A DNA stretch of 12,304 nucleotides from Chlamydiota bacterium. GTDB lineage: Bacteria; Chlamydiota; Chlamydiia; Chlamydiales; VGMA01. Both the position numbers and the translations under genes were made by a program. Of this stretch, positions 1-7,553 are shown piece by piece. The notes below the pieces were generated by a model, which was not told the origin of the DNA, made no database searches, and saw only the letters and a program-made list of their open reading frames with translations. Each line of letters begins with the position of its first letter. Positions within the stretch are counted from its first letter, which is position 1. The DNA is taken from contig VGMA01000039.1 in the NCBI GenBank assembly GCA_016866575.1, positions 1-12,304 of the forward strand, written 5' to 3'.

Positions 1-780
1 AGAACCTGAAATTCCTGTCTGGGCAACAATAATTGAATGTTTTCCTATTACTACATTGTGCCCTATTTGGACTAAATTATCGATCTTTGTCCCTTTTGAA
101 ACAATCGTTGCTTTGAACCTAGCGCGGTCTATCGTGCTATTTGCACCTATTTCCACATCATCTTCAAGGACAACGTTTCCTAGCTGTGGAATCTTGTGGT
201 GATTGCCTTTTTCATCCGTTAAGTATCCAAATCCGCAAGAGCCTATAATCGCACCTGATTGCAATACAACGCGGTCACCAATTTTTGTCGATTCGCGAAT
301 AGTTACATTTGCATAAAAGTGGCAATTTTTCCCAATCACTGTTTTAGCGCCTATTGCTGTATGGGCAGCAATAATTGTGTGATCCCCGATCTCGACCCCT
401 TGGTCAATAACGACATAAGGCCCGATTTTTACGCTGTTGCCAATTTTAGCAGACTTATGGATCACTGCCGTTTCATGAATGTCTTGAAAGCCTGTTTGAT
501 TATCCGATTCTTTCATAAAAATCTGGATAATTTGTTGAAAGGTTTTTGAAGGATTATCAGAAACTAGATAGTTCTTCAAAGGGGAAAGAGGGTAGGTAGG
601 GGGAACGCAAAGAATCCCTGCCTTTGAAGAATTAGCTAATTTCTCATACTTTGGATTGGAAAAAAAAGATACATCTTGATCGCTTGCACTAGCAAGCTCA
701 TCAACACCAGTAACGCTGTAGGCTAAGTTGCCTACAGCTGTCGCTTTTGTCACTTCACTCAACTGCTCTAATGTGATCAT
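1..780 (-). CDS. lpxD: UDP-3-O-acylglucosamine N-acyltransferase LpxD (C-terminus cut by window edge)
   Basis: LpxD moves a 3-hydroxyacyl chain from acyl carrier protein to the 2-amino group of UDP-3-O-acylglucosamine, the third step of lipid A synthesis, in the cytoplasm. The window holds the first 260 codons; the family is usually about 340-360 residues, so the last part of the repeat domain and the C-terminal helices lie outside. Residues 1-100 form the N-terminal uridine-binding domain (MITLEQLSEV, then VSFFSNPKY at 37-45). From about 101 onward the hexapeptide repeats of a left-handed beta-helix are plain (IHKSAKIGNSVKIGPYVVI and similar). The stretch QIGHNVVIG at 238-246 matches the family's catalytic histidine region, giving His241 as the likely catalytic base. 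The ATG shares its first A with the ompH stop codon (TAATG), and no Shine-Dalgarno precedes it, so translational coupling to ompH is likely. The bamA-skp-lpxD order is widespread in Gram-negative bacteria. Confidence 0.96.
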   Translation of the reverse strand, partial: MITLEQLSEVTKATAVGNLAYSVTGVDELASASDQDVSFFSNPKYEKLANSSKAGILCVPPTYPLSPLKNYLVSDNPSKTFQQIIQIFMKESDNQTGFQDIHETAVIHKSAKIGNSVKIGPYVVIDQGVEIGDHTIIAAHTAIGAKTVIGKNCHFYANVTIRESTKIGDRVVLQSGAIIGSCGFGYLTDEKGNHHKIPQLGNVVLEDDVEIGANSTIDRARFKATIVSKGTKIDNLVQIGHNVVIGKHSIIVAQTGISGS

Positions 781-1334
781 TATTTTTGTGCCGAGTTAGC
801 GATTTTGCTCTGATCTTCATAGCGCTTATCAAGCTCTTCGATCACTTTTTTAGTGATATCAAGTGTGTCAGCGAAATGGAACGCTGCATCTCTATTGATA
901 ACTAAAGAGATTTTCTCTTTTTTCGCAACTTGCTCAGAAGCTATATTGATGCGCTCGTTCATAGCTTGCATCAATCTCATATTGGCTTGTTGCATGATCT
1001 GGTAATATTGCCCTTGGTAGCGGTTAAGCTCTTCGTTCAATGACTGGAATTTCACTTTTAATTCTTTTTCTGCTTCAGGATTTAAAGAATCAAGGTAATC
1101 TGGATCTTGTAGCTTTGCAACCGCATCATTGAGTTGATGATGGATGTCTTCAATGCTTTTTTGTAACTGCTTCTTCAGGTTTTCTAAAGAGTCTTGCTCT
1201 TGCTTTCCGAATTTAGATTCTTGAATGCAACTTGTAAAATTGACAATACCGATAGATGGTAGCTTGTCTGCAGCTTGTCCACTGATTGTCAATAAGCAGA
1301 ATAGGGCTGCTAGCGATTTCATTATATTTTTCAT
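780..1334 (-). CDS. skp: OmpH/Skp-family periplasmic chaperone
   Basis: Skp-family proteins are small periplasmic chaperones that hold unfolded outer-membrane proteins on their way to BamA. In Chlamydia the member is called OmpH. The protein is 184 residues, close to the family's 160-175. It has an export signal at about 1-22 (MKNIMKSLAALFCLLTISGQAA), then a beta strand (LPSIGIVNF, 25-33), a long charged helical hairpin rich in Gln, Lys and Glu at about 38-140 (the tentacle region), and a closing strand and helix (ISLVINRDAAFHFADTLDIT, 142-161). An upstream in-frame ATG at 1376 would add 14 residues, but 1334 is preferred: TGGAGT lies about five bases before it and the signal peptide then begins normally. 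The gene follows bamA by 64 bases and overlaps lpxD by one base. Confidence 0.93.
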   Translation of the reverse strand: MKNIMKSLAALFCLLTISGQAADKLPSIGIVNFTSCIQESKFGKQEQDSLENLKKQLQKSIEDIHHQLNDAVAKLQDPDYLDSLNPEAEKELKVKFQSLNEELNRYQGQYYQIMQQANMRLMQAMNERINIASEQVAKKEKISLVINRDAAFHFADTLDITKKVIEELDKRYEDQSKIANSAQK

Positions 1335-1398
1335 CACAACTCCATGTTCAAATTGTACTGGACAACAATATATCAAGTTTAAAATCTAATCAATCTAT

Positions 1399-3783
1399 TT
1401 AGAAAGCTCCTCCAAAGGAGAAGAAGAAGTTTTCTACTTGATCTTTGTTATCAGGGTTAATAGGGATACCGTATCCAACGATAAACGGTGCCCCGCGGCC
1501 TATGTCAAAACTAACGCCTGCTCCATAACTCATTTTGAATCTACCAATACTGTAAAGGTCAGCAGAAATAGAGCCGCCATCGAAGAACACAAAAGTGTCA
1601 AACGACTTAAAGATGTTTTGGATATATTCAACGGAAACTAGGAATGAAGATACGCCCCCCGTAGGGTTTTGTCCTTCGTTTTTCGTTGCATAGAATTGTG
1701 GTCCAATAGACGCAGGTTTATATCCACGCACTGTTCCTTCACCACCCAAGAAAAACTTCTCGCCAATAGGGATGTTTTCTGAAGTGTTTTCCATCAGAGC
1801 TTGAAGGAACTTCACTTCACCTCGTCCTTTAAGAGTTCCAAGACTCCATAGAGGGTAGTAAAGAGCGTTGTTAAAGTTAAACTTGAGGAATGGGAAGGTT
1901 GAATTCTCCGCTGTTGATGCATTTTTCTTCGTCATTGCAGCAAATTCACCTTCAAAGGCAGAATATATACCACTTCTTGTACGAATTGAAGTGTTTCTTG
2001 AATCGTAGAGTAAACCAGCTCCTAATCCTGTAATCAAACCGTCATTAGCAAATTGCTCCGGAGGAATTACAACGCCTGAGCTTGTTTTTTTGAGCGCTGT
2101 CAGTTTTGTTCTGAACTTAGAGATAGCTCGTAGATATCTTGTAAGCGGATATCCTGCATTAGCATTTCCGTTAAAGTTATGGATAGCATAGTCTGGAGAT
2201 TGAACGTGGCTATTTGCGTAGCTCAAATCAAATCCAAACTGCCATGGAGTGTCTGCTAGGTGGGGATTAAGCCATGAAACACTGTAAACTTTTTCGTTTT
2301 CACCAATTTGTACTCGAAGTTTAGCAAATTGTCCGCCTCCTCGAAGTCCTGAGAAGCCTTTTGACCAGTTGGTAAGACCTTCAATATTGAAGTTGTTTTC
2401 AATGATGTCTAAACCACCAAAAATCTGCTGAGTGGTACTTGCACCAACAAACGCACTAACGTTACCTGTTTGCGTCTCTTCTACTTCGATAATAACGTTT
2501 CTATAAGCTTCTTTATCTACGTTTTGATTGCCTGTAGCTTTAACAGCGTACACGCTGACGGATTTAAAGTAGCCTAAAGACATCAAACGCATCTGTGTGC
2601 TTTGGAGTTTAGAGCTATCAAACTCTTCTCCTGGCACTAAAGTGATGTTGTGCAGAATCGTTGATTTTTTTGTGACAGAGTTGCCGCGAATGATGATCAT
2701 TCCCACTTTGAATTTAGCTGATTCTTGCACCTCAAATGTGACGTCATACTCTTTTGTTAAGAGTGAGGAGTGGAGTCTAAACTGCACTGTTGTATCGATG
2801 TAAGCGCGTTTAGTGTAGTACTCGCGAATCGCTTCACTAGCTTGTCTTAAAGCGTCTGGAGAGAAAATATCTCCATGTTTTATTGGTAGAGCCTTTTCAA
2901 GAGTTGCATCATCAAAGATGGTGTTGCCTGTAAAGTTGATTTTATTGATGTGGTACAAATCACCTTTTTCACAGGTAATAGATAAGTAAAGGCCTTTGTC
3001 TTCTTTTTTTACCTGAATTTGTACTTTTGCATCGGCATAACCCTGATTTTGCATGTATTTGACAATTGTCTGGGTATCTGCTTCGATTTGTTCATCTTTA
3101 TAAATACCACTTCCAGTAAGGAAGGAGAGGAAATTGTACTTCTTGCTCTGGATCATTTTGCGAAGTTCAGTCTCTTCGGCAGGAGTGAATCCTTCAAAGA
3201 CAATTTTTTGGATGTGGGCAAGAGGACCTTCGTAAACATTGACAAACACAATTACAGTGCCTGGTTCAGTGCCTGATTCTACTGTGTAGTCAACGTGCGA
3301 GCTGTAGTAGCCTTTTTTAACTAAATAGTCAGAAAGCTTATTTACCGCTTCATTAACTGTTTCTCTTTTAAACGGCTCGCCCTTGCGAAGCTCAAGCTCT
3401 CTTCTTAGCTTTTTAGAGCTGAGTTTTTTATTGCCCTTGATGATGACTTTTGCGATATGAGGGTTGAGTTTAAGGGAAATAGTAATGTGCAAGGTCCCTT
3501 GTCTTGTCGCTATATCAGGGTTGACTTCTGCGTATTCGCCAGTCTCGTAGAGGTTTTTAAGGTCCTGATCGAACTCTTTTTGATCAAAAGTCGAGCCAAC
3601 CTTAGTTTGCATCGATTGCCTGATTTTTTCTTTTTCGCTCGCCGCTTGATCGGGAGTTACAGGATCGATATTGATGTCAATTGCACTGATGGTTTTGCCA
3701 TCATAATTGAAAACGTTTGATGAGAATACGTTCGCTGTTAGCGAGATAAATGCAAAAATGAGTGTAAAAAATCTTGTCTTCAT
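1399..3783 (-). CDS. bamA: Outer-membrane protein assembly factor BamA (Omp85/YaeT)
   Basis: BamA is the core of the machine that folds and inserts beta-barrel proteins into the outer membrane. The 794 residues match the family length (about 790-810). A signal peptide spans about 1-22 (MKTRFFTLIFAFISLTANVF). Five POTRA domains follow, roughly 30-107, 108-186, 187-275, 276-355 and 356-437, with typical signatures such as VIIKGNKKLSSKKLRREL (113-130), INFTGNTIF (282-290) and IIIRGNSVTKKSTI (363-376). The barrel runs from about 440 to the end. It includes the Omp85 lid-loop motif VRGY at 685-688 in GGEGTVRGYKP, and it ends in aromatic Phe (FFFSFGGAF), as expected of a C-terminal beta-signal. The ATG has no visible Shine-Dalgarno, but a strong promoter lies about 25 bases upstream. 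It is followed by skp and lpxD, so the three probably share a transcript. Confidence 0.97.
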   Translation of the reverse strand: MKTRFFTLIFAFISLTANVFSSNVFNYDGKTISAIDINIDPVTPDQAASEKEKIRQSMQTKVGSTFDQKEFDQDLKNLYETGEYAEVNPDIATRQGTLHITISLKLNPHIAKVIIKGNKKLSSKKLRRELELRKGEPFKRETVNEAVNKLSDYLVKKGYYSSHVDYTVESGTEPGTVIVFVNVYEGPLAHIQKIVFEGFTPAEETELRKMIQSKKYNFLSFLTGSGIYKDEQIEADTQTIVKYMQNQGYADAKVQIQVKKEDKGLYLSITCEKGDLYHINKINFTGNTIFDDATLEKALPIKHGDIFSPDALRQASEAIREYYTKRAYIDTTVQFRLHSSLLTKEYDVTFEVQESAKFKVGMIIIRGNSVTKKSTILHNITLVPGEEFDSSKLQSTQMRLMSLGYFKSVSVYAVKATGNQNVDKEAYRNVIIEVEETQTGNVSAFVGASTTQQIFGGLDIIENNFNIEGLTNWSKGFSGLRGGGQFAKLRVQIGENEKVYSVSWLNPHLADTPWQFGFDLSYANSHVQSPDYAIHNFNGNANAGYPLTRYLRAISKFRTKLTALKKTSSGVVIPPEQFANDGLITGLGAGLLYDSRNTSIRTRSGIYSAFEGEFAAMTKKNASTAENSTFPFLKFNFNNALYYPLWSLGTLKGRGEVKFLQALMENTSENIPIGEKFFLGGEGTVRGYKPASIGPQFYATKNEGQNPTGGVSSFLVSVEYIQNIFKSFDTFVFFDGGSISADLYSIGRFKMSYGAGVSFDIGRGAPFIVGYGIPINPDNKDQVENFFFSFGGAF

Positions 3784-3807
3784 AGTGTATTAAGAAAATG
3801 ATCCGAA

Positions 3808-3836
3808 ATTATAAGCGCTATTTGACAATTGCGCAA
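3808..3836 (-). promoter_or_regulatory. Predicted sigma-70/sigma-66 type promoter for bamA-skp-lpxD
   Basis: On the minus strand a perfect -10 box TATAAT (3813 to 3808) lies 17 bases after TTGCGC (3836 to 3831), which matches the -35 consensus in its TTG half. Transcription would start near 3801, giving a leader of about 18 bases before the bamA ATG at 3783. That is too short to carry much regulation and holds no Shine-Dalgarno. The site lies in the 95-base gap between recR and bamA, so bamA can be expressed apart from recR. This is seen by eye only. Confidence 0.6.
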
Positions 3837-3842
3837 GCAATT
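3827..3842. repeat. Inverted repeat overlapping the bamA -35 box
   Basis: AATTGC, then GCAA, then GCAATT form a perfect 6-base inverted repeat with a four-base centre. Inside it TTGCGCAA (3829-3836) is itself a perfect 8-base palindrome. The repeat covers the whole predicted -35 element of bamA. No T-run follows on either strand, so it does not look like a terminator for recR. It could be an operator or a chance palindrome in AT-rich DNA. Confidence 0.45.
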
Positions 3843-3878
3843 AAAAATATGAAGTGAAATGCTTTTGTATGCAAGGGA

Positions 3879-4475
3879 TTAGAATGAAGATCTTCCACTA
3901 AAAGCGCGAGAAAGGGTTCCTTCGTCGACAAAGTCAAGAGTAGATCCAAGAGGTAAACCTAATGCTAAGCGCGATATGCGCACATCAAAATCTCTCAATG
4001 AGCTTTTGATAAAAAGTGCCGTTGCATCTCCTTCTAGCGTTGAATCTAGCGCTAATATGACTTCTTTAACGCCCAAGGATTTAATGCGGTGGATCAAATG
4101 ATCAAGTTGGAGCTTTTCTTCGAATTGATGATCAAGGGGAGATAAAAGAGCCCCTAAAACATGGTATACACCATTAAAAAGGCGAACTTCCTCTAAAGAG
4201 AAAATGTCTTTGGCTGAAGAGACTACACAAAGAAGCGAGGTATCTCTTTTCATGTTTTCGCAAAAAGGGCATGACCCTGTTTCTACTAGGGCGCCGCAAT
4301 TTGAACAAAAATCAAGTTTACTTTTGACATTTTCGATCGATTTAATAAAATCTTTAATATCTTTTTCTGACCAAGAAAGCATTTTAAAAGCAAATCGCTC
4401 AGCGCTTTTCTTTCCAACGCCGGGAAACTTTTTTAATGCTGCAATTAATTGGATTAGAGAAGGGGGGTAGGTCAT
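3879..4475 (-). CDS. recR: Recombination mediator protein RecR
   Basis: RecR works with RecO (and RecF) to load RecA on single-stranded gaps during recombinational repair. The 198 residues match the family (E. coli about 201). In order there is a helix-hairpin-helix (LKKFPGVGKKSAERFAF, 14-30), a four-cysteine zinc finger (Cys57, Cys60, Cys69, Cys72 in CSNCGALVETGSCPFC), and a Toprim domain from about 80 to 165 (SLLCVVSSAKDIFSLEE, then ILALDSTLEGDATALF at 140-155). The C-terminal part LGLPLGSTLDFVDEGTLSRAFSGR is typical of the family. The start MTYPPSLIQLIAALKKFPGVG aligns with known RecR starts. No Shine-Dalgarno precedes it. A possible short upstream reading frame ends in an ATGA overlap with this start (see findings). 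The gene diverges from fabH across 108 bases. Confidence 0.96.
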   Translation of the reverse strand: MTYPPSLIQLIAALKKFPGVGKKSAERFAFKMLSWSEKDIKDFIKSIENVKSKLDFCSNCGALVETGSCPFCENMKRDTSLLCVVSSAKDIFSLEEVRLFNGVYHVLGALLSPLDHQFEEKLQLDHLIHRIKSLGVKEVILALDSTLEGDATALFIKSSLRDFDVRISRLALGLPLGSTLDFVDEGTLSRAFSGRSSF

Positions 4476-4518
4476 AAATTAAGCATAAAATGTCGGTTCA
4501 TTTTTAGAAAGAGTAATA

Positions 4519-4559
4519 TTGAGACTTTCGTTTTAAGGGTCTGTAAGGTAAAATAACAT
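4519..4559 (+). promoter_or_regulatory. Probable promoter region of the fab operon (boxes ambiguous)
   Basis: A promoter is expected here because fabH opens a divergent operon. TAAAAT at 4549-4554 is one base from the -10 consensus, but the sequence 17 bases upstream (TTTCGT) is a poor -35. TTGAGA at 4519-4524 is a good -35 but would need TAAGGT at 4544-4549 as its -10, at an uncomfortable 19-base spacing. I cannot choose between them. The ribosome binding site AAGGA at 4571-4575, eight bases before the fabH ATG, is clear. Confidence 0.3.
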
Positions 4560-4583
4560 AGACGAATTTGAAGGATTAAAAAA

Positions 4584-5579
4584 ATGCTTTTAAAAAAAGC
4601 TGTTGTTCTTGGTACTGGTTCGTATTTTCCAGAGCGTGTTCTTTCTAACGCCGAACTTGAAAAAATTGTTGATACTACGGATGAGTGGATCACATCTCGC
4701 ACAGGGATGAAAGAAAGAAGAATTGCAGCAAAAGAAGAAAGCGCATCTGATATGGGCGCTATTGCAGCAGAAAAAGCGATCCAAAACAGCGATGTTAAAG
4801 CTGAAGATCTAGATCTTATTATCTGCGCTACATTAACTCCCGACCATTTATTTCCATCTACAGCTTGCCTGATCCAAAATAAGATAGGGGCAAAAAACGC
4901 TGCGGCATTTGACTTATCAGCAGCTTGCAGCGGATATGTATATGCAATGATGACAGCTAAAGCATATGTTTCTTCAGGGATTTATAAAACGGTGCTCGTT
5001 GTGGCAACGGAGAAAATATCAAGCATTATTGATTACACAGACAGAGCGACATGTGTCTTATTCGGCGATGCCGCGACTGCAACAGTTGTTGCTCATAGAG
5101 AGCACGGCTTAGAAATTATTCACGGCTGTCTAGGTGCAGACGGAACAGGCGCTGATATGCTTATTCAGCCTGCAGGTGGATCTAGGATGCCAGCATGTCA
5201 AGAAAGTATTGATCAAAAGCTACATTATCTACGCATGGAAGGCAAAGATGTCTACAAACATGCCGTTCGCCGCATGGAAGAGGTAGCTATGAAGTGTATT
5301 ACGGATGTAGGAATGAAAATTGAAGATGTCGGGTATCTCATTCCCCACCAAGCAAATTTGCGCATAATCGAAGGTTTTGCAAAGCGCTTTCAGGTTCCTC
5401 AAGAAAGAGTGATTGTAAATATTCAACGCTATGGCAATACGGCCGCAGCTTCTGTCGGTATCGGCTTTGATGAATTACTAAATTTAAAGAAGATCAAAGA
5501 AGGCGAAACGGTATTGATGGTAGCTTTTGGTGCAGGACTTGCTTGGGGTTCACTTTTGTTACAAAGAAGAGGATCATGA
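4584..5579 (+). CDS. fabH: 3-oxoacyl-ACP synthase III FabH
   Basis: FabH starts fatty-acid chains by condensing acetyl-CoA (or another short acyl-CoA) with malonyl-ACP. The protein has 331 residues, slightly longer than the usual 317-330. The thiolase-fold catalytic triad is complete: Cys115 in DLSAACSGYVYAM, His255 in LIPHQANLRII, and Asn285 in IQRYGNTAAAS. The N-terminal TGSYFPERVLSNAELEKIVDT and DEWITSRTGMKERRI are characteristic of FabH, as is the end AFGAGLAWGSLLLQ. The start is supported by AAGGA eight bases upstream. It is the first gene of the fab operon; its TGA stop overlaps the fabD ATG by four bases (ATGA). Confidence 0.97.
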   Translation: MLLKKAVVLGTGSYFPERVLSNAELEKIVDTTDEWITSRTGMKERRIAAKEESASDMGAIAAEKAIQNSDVKAEDLDLIICATLTPDHLFPSTACLIQNKIGAKNAAAFDLSAACSGYVYAMMTAKAYVSSGIYKTVLVVATEKISSIIDYTDRATCVLFGDAATATVVAHREHGLEIIHGCLGADGTGADMLIQPAGGSRMPACQESIDQKLHYLRMEGKDVYKHAVRRMEEVAMKCITDVGMKIEDVGYLIPHQANLRIIEGFAKRFQVPQERVIVNIQRYGNTAAASVGIGFDELLNLKKIKEGETVLMVAFGAGLAWGSLLLQRRGS

Positions 5580-6502
5580 AACAGTACGTGATGATATTTC
5601 CCGGACAAGGGGCCCAGTATGTTGGGATGGCAAAAGATTTTTACGAGCAATTTGATCTAGCGAAGCAGGTTTTTGAAGAAGCAGCAGATATTGTAAGCTT
5701 CAATGTAGCAGATCTAGTTTTCAATTCTGACGCAGAAGAGCTTTCTTTGACTAAAAATAGCCAGCTAGGGATCTATGTAGCAAGCATGGCGATTTTGCGA
5801 GTAATAGAGAAAGATTTCGGACTAAATACTCCTATGGTTGCAGCAGGTTTGAGCCTTGGAGAGTATAGCGCTTTAACTGCAGCGAACAAGATCAAATTTG
5901 CTGATTGCCTTACTTTAGTTCGAGCAAGAGGCCTGTATATGCATGAGGCGTCACTCGAAGAGCAAGGGACAATGGCTGCGGTCTTAGGTCTTGAAGAAGA
6001 AGCAGTGAGTTCAGCACTTAAGGGTCTGCCTGTTTATGTGGCAAACCTCAACTGCATGGGTCAAGTGGTGATTTCAGGAAAAAAAGAATTCTTCCCCGCT
6101 GCTACAGAACAGTTAAAGCAAGCTGGCGCTAAAAGGGTCATTCCTTTAGATGTTTCAGGAGCATTTCATACAGATCTTATGGATAGTGCTAAAATTCGCC
6201 TTGAGCCTAAAATTTTACAAACACCGTTTTATTCAAGCTCAGTTGATGTATTTATGAACGTTAGTGCTAAAAAAGCTGAAACTGAAGAAGAAATCAAAAA
6301 AAACTTGATCGCTCAAGTAGTAAGTCCAGTGCGTTGGCAAGCCAGCATTAAAGAAATTGAAAAGCTATCACCTTCGCTATATTTAGAAATCGGTCCAGGG
6401 ACAACGCTTGCCGGAATGAATAGAAAAAATCAGGTAGTGTCTGCTACCGTTTCAATCGGAAAAGTAGAAGACTTGAAATTACTAGAGGGAGCCCTTACAT
6501 GA
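5576..6502 (+). CDS. fabD: Malonyl-CoA:ACP transacylase FabD
   Basis: FabD moves malonyl from CoA to ACP, supplying the extender unit for FabH and the elongating synthases. With the start at 5576 it has 308 residues, matching the family (about 309). Seen in order: the oxyanion-hole motif FPGQGAQ (8-14), the nucleophile Ser93 in GLSLGEYSAL, the malonyl-binding Arg118 in VRARGLYM, and the catalytic His198 in SGAFHTDLM. The EIGPG motif is near 271. The nucleophile elbow reads GLSLGE, where many FabD proteins have GHSLGE. An in-frame ATG at 5543 would add 11 residues inside fabH, but 5576 gives the canonical start MKQYVMIFPGQGAQ, has AAGAGG just upstream, and forms an ATGA overlap with the fabH stop. 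Confidence 0.96.
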   Translation: MKQYVMIFPGQGAQYVGMAKDFYEQFDLAKQVFEEAADIVSFNVADLVFNSDAEELSLTKNSQLGIYVASMAILRVIEKDFGLNTPMVAAGLSLGEYSALTAANKIKFADCLTLVRARGLYMHEASLEEQGTMAAVLGLEEEAVSSALKGLPVYVANLNCMGQVVISGKKEFFPAATEQLKQAGAKRVIPLDVSGAFHTDLMDSAKIRLEPKILQTPFYSSSVDVFMNVSAKKAETEEEIKKNLIAQVVSPVRWQASIKEIEKLSPSLYLEIGPGTTLAGMNRKNQVVSATVSIGKVEDLKLLEGALT

Positions 6503-7251
6503 AATTAGCAGGAAAAAAAGCTATTATTACCGGTGGTACAAGAGGGATTGGAAAAGCTATAGCTATTGCGTTTGCAGAGCAAGGTGCCGACATAGCCATT
6601 TTTGGTACTAGTGAAGAAAGAGGTCAAGAAGTGGTTTCGGCTTTAGAAGCGGTTAAGGCCTCTAGTGAGCAAAAATTTTTCTTTAAAAAAGTAGATGTCT
6701 CTAGTAATCAAGAAGTAAAAGAAAATATCCATCATGTTTTAGAAATTTTTGAAAATGTGGACATCTTAGTCAATTGCGCCGGCATCACGCGAGATAAGCT
6801 TTTAATGAAAATGGAAGAAGAAGATTGGGATGCGGTACTGGATATTAATTTAAAATCTGTTTACAATACAACACAGATATTAATACGTCCTATGATGAAG
6901 AAAAGAAGCGGGCGTATCATCAATATTACTTCTGTGATTGGATTGATGGGAAATCCTGGGCAAGTAAACTACGCAGCATCAAAGGCAGGAATGATCGGTA
7001 TGACAAGATCTTTGGCCAAAGAAGTTGCATCAAGAAATATTACAGTGAACTGCATAGCTCCCGGGTTTATTGATACAGACATGACAAATCAGCTTTCCGA
7101 CGAACAAAAAGAAGGCATTTTGAAACAAGTTCCTATGGGTCGTCTCGGCAACGGCAAAGATATCGCCAACGCAGCGGTATTTTTAGCAAGTAGCGATGGC
7201 GATTATATTACCGGACAGGTGATCACCATCGATGGTGGGATGACTGCATAA
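6499..7251 (+). CDS. fabG: 3-oxoacyl-ACP reductase FabG
   Basis: FabG is the NADPH-dependent short-chain dehydrogenase that reduces 3-oxoacyl-ACP in each elongation round. The 250 residues match the family (about 244-250). The Rossmann dinucleotide motif TGGTRGIG is at 11-18 and VNCAGITRDKLL at 91-102, where most FabG have NNAG. The catalytic tetrad is complete: Asn117, Ser145 (INITSVIG), Tyr158 and Lys162 (NYAASKAG). The end DGDYITGQVITIDGGMTA is typical. The ATG overlaps the fabD TGA by four bases, with AGGGAG about eight bases upstream, so the two are probably translationally coupled. Confidence 0.97.
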   Translation: MKLAGKKAIITGGTRGIGKAIAIAFAEQGADIAIFGTSEERGQEVVSALEAVKASSEQKFFFKKVDVSSNQEVKENIHHVLEIFENVDILVNCAGITRDKLLMKMEEEDWDAVLDINLKSVYNTTQILIRPMMKKRSGRIINITSVIGLMGNPGQVNYAASKAGMIGMTRSLAKEVASRNITVNCIAPGFIDTDMTNQLSDEQKEGILKQVPMGRLGNGKDIANAAVFLASSDGDYITGQVITIDGGMTA

Positions 7252-7280
7252 ATCTATGAAACAAAAAAGAGGATGTATAT

Positions 7281-7538
7281 ATGAGTAAAGAACAAGAAAT
7301 TGTCGATCTAGTGATTGACATTGTTGTTGAGCAATTAGGCGTAGACAAAACAGAAGTGACTTTAGAGAAATCTTTTGTTGAAGATCTAAACGCTGATTCT
7401 TTGGATCTTACAGAGCTCATCATGAGCTTCGAAGAGCGTTGCGGTCTTGAAATTTCTGAAGAAGATGCAGAAAAATTAAAGACTGTAGGCGATGTTGTTT
7501 CTTATATCAAAGAAAAACAAGTCGGCGCAGAAGTTTAA
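7281..7538 (+). CDS. acpP: Acyl carrier protein AcpP
   Basis: ACP carries growing acyl chains on a 4'-phosphopantetheine arm and supplies LpxD and phospholipid synthesis as well as the Fab enzymes. The protein is 85 residues, a few longer than the usual 77-80, and strongly acidic. The prosthetic-group site is Ser40 in EDLNADSLDLTELIM. The helix that follows (FEERCGLEISEEDAEKLKTVGDVVSYI) is standard. The start is set by AGAGGA seven bases upstream. There is a 29-base gap after fabG, and a terminator follows the stop codon by about 15 bases, marking the end of the operon. The separate ribosome binding site may allow higher expression than the coupled genes upstream. Confidence 0.97.
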   Translation: MSKEQEIVDLVIDIVVEQLGVDKTEVTLEKSFVEDLNADSLDLTELIMSFEERCGLEISEEDAEKLKTVGDVVSYIKEKQVGAEV

Positions 7539-7553
7539 TATACAATCTTTTCC

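Noticed and set aside
259..549. A 96-codon plus-strand reading frame
   Set aside because: It lies wholly antisense to lpxD, whose hexapeptide repeats are unmistakable; it has no ribosome binding site and no recognisable protein features.
1335..1376. Upstream ATG of skp giving 14 extra residues
   Set aside because: The longer form would put a polar stretch (MIYCCPVQFEHGVV) before the signal peptide, and the Shine-Dalgarno points to the ATG at 1334.
1335..1398. A separate promoter for skp (TACAAT at 1357 to 1352 on the minus strand)
   Set aside because: No acceptable -35 box lies at 15-18 bases upstream, and the gene is adequately served by the bamA promoter.
1438..3720. Several plus-strand frames of 67-87 codons
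   Set aside because: All are antisense to bamA and encode low-complexity, Cys/Phe-rich shadows with no domain.
4472..4702. A 76-codon minus-strand frame across the recR-fabH gap
   Set aside because: Its first half is antisense to the fabH coding start and shows no protein character. Only the last nine codons, which overlap the recR start, were kept as a low-interest finding.
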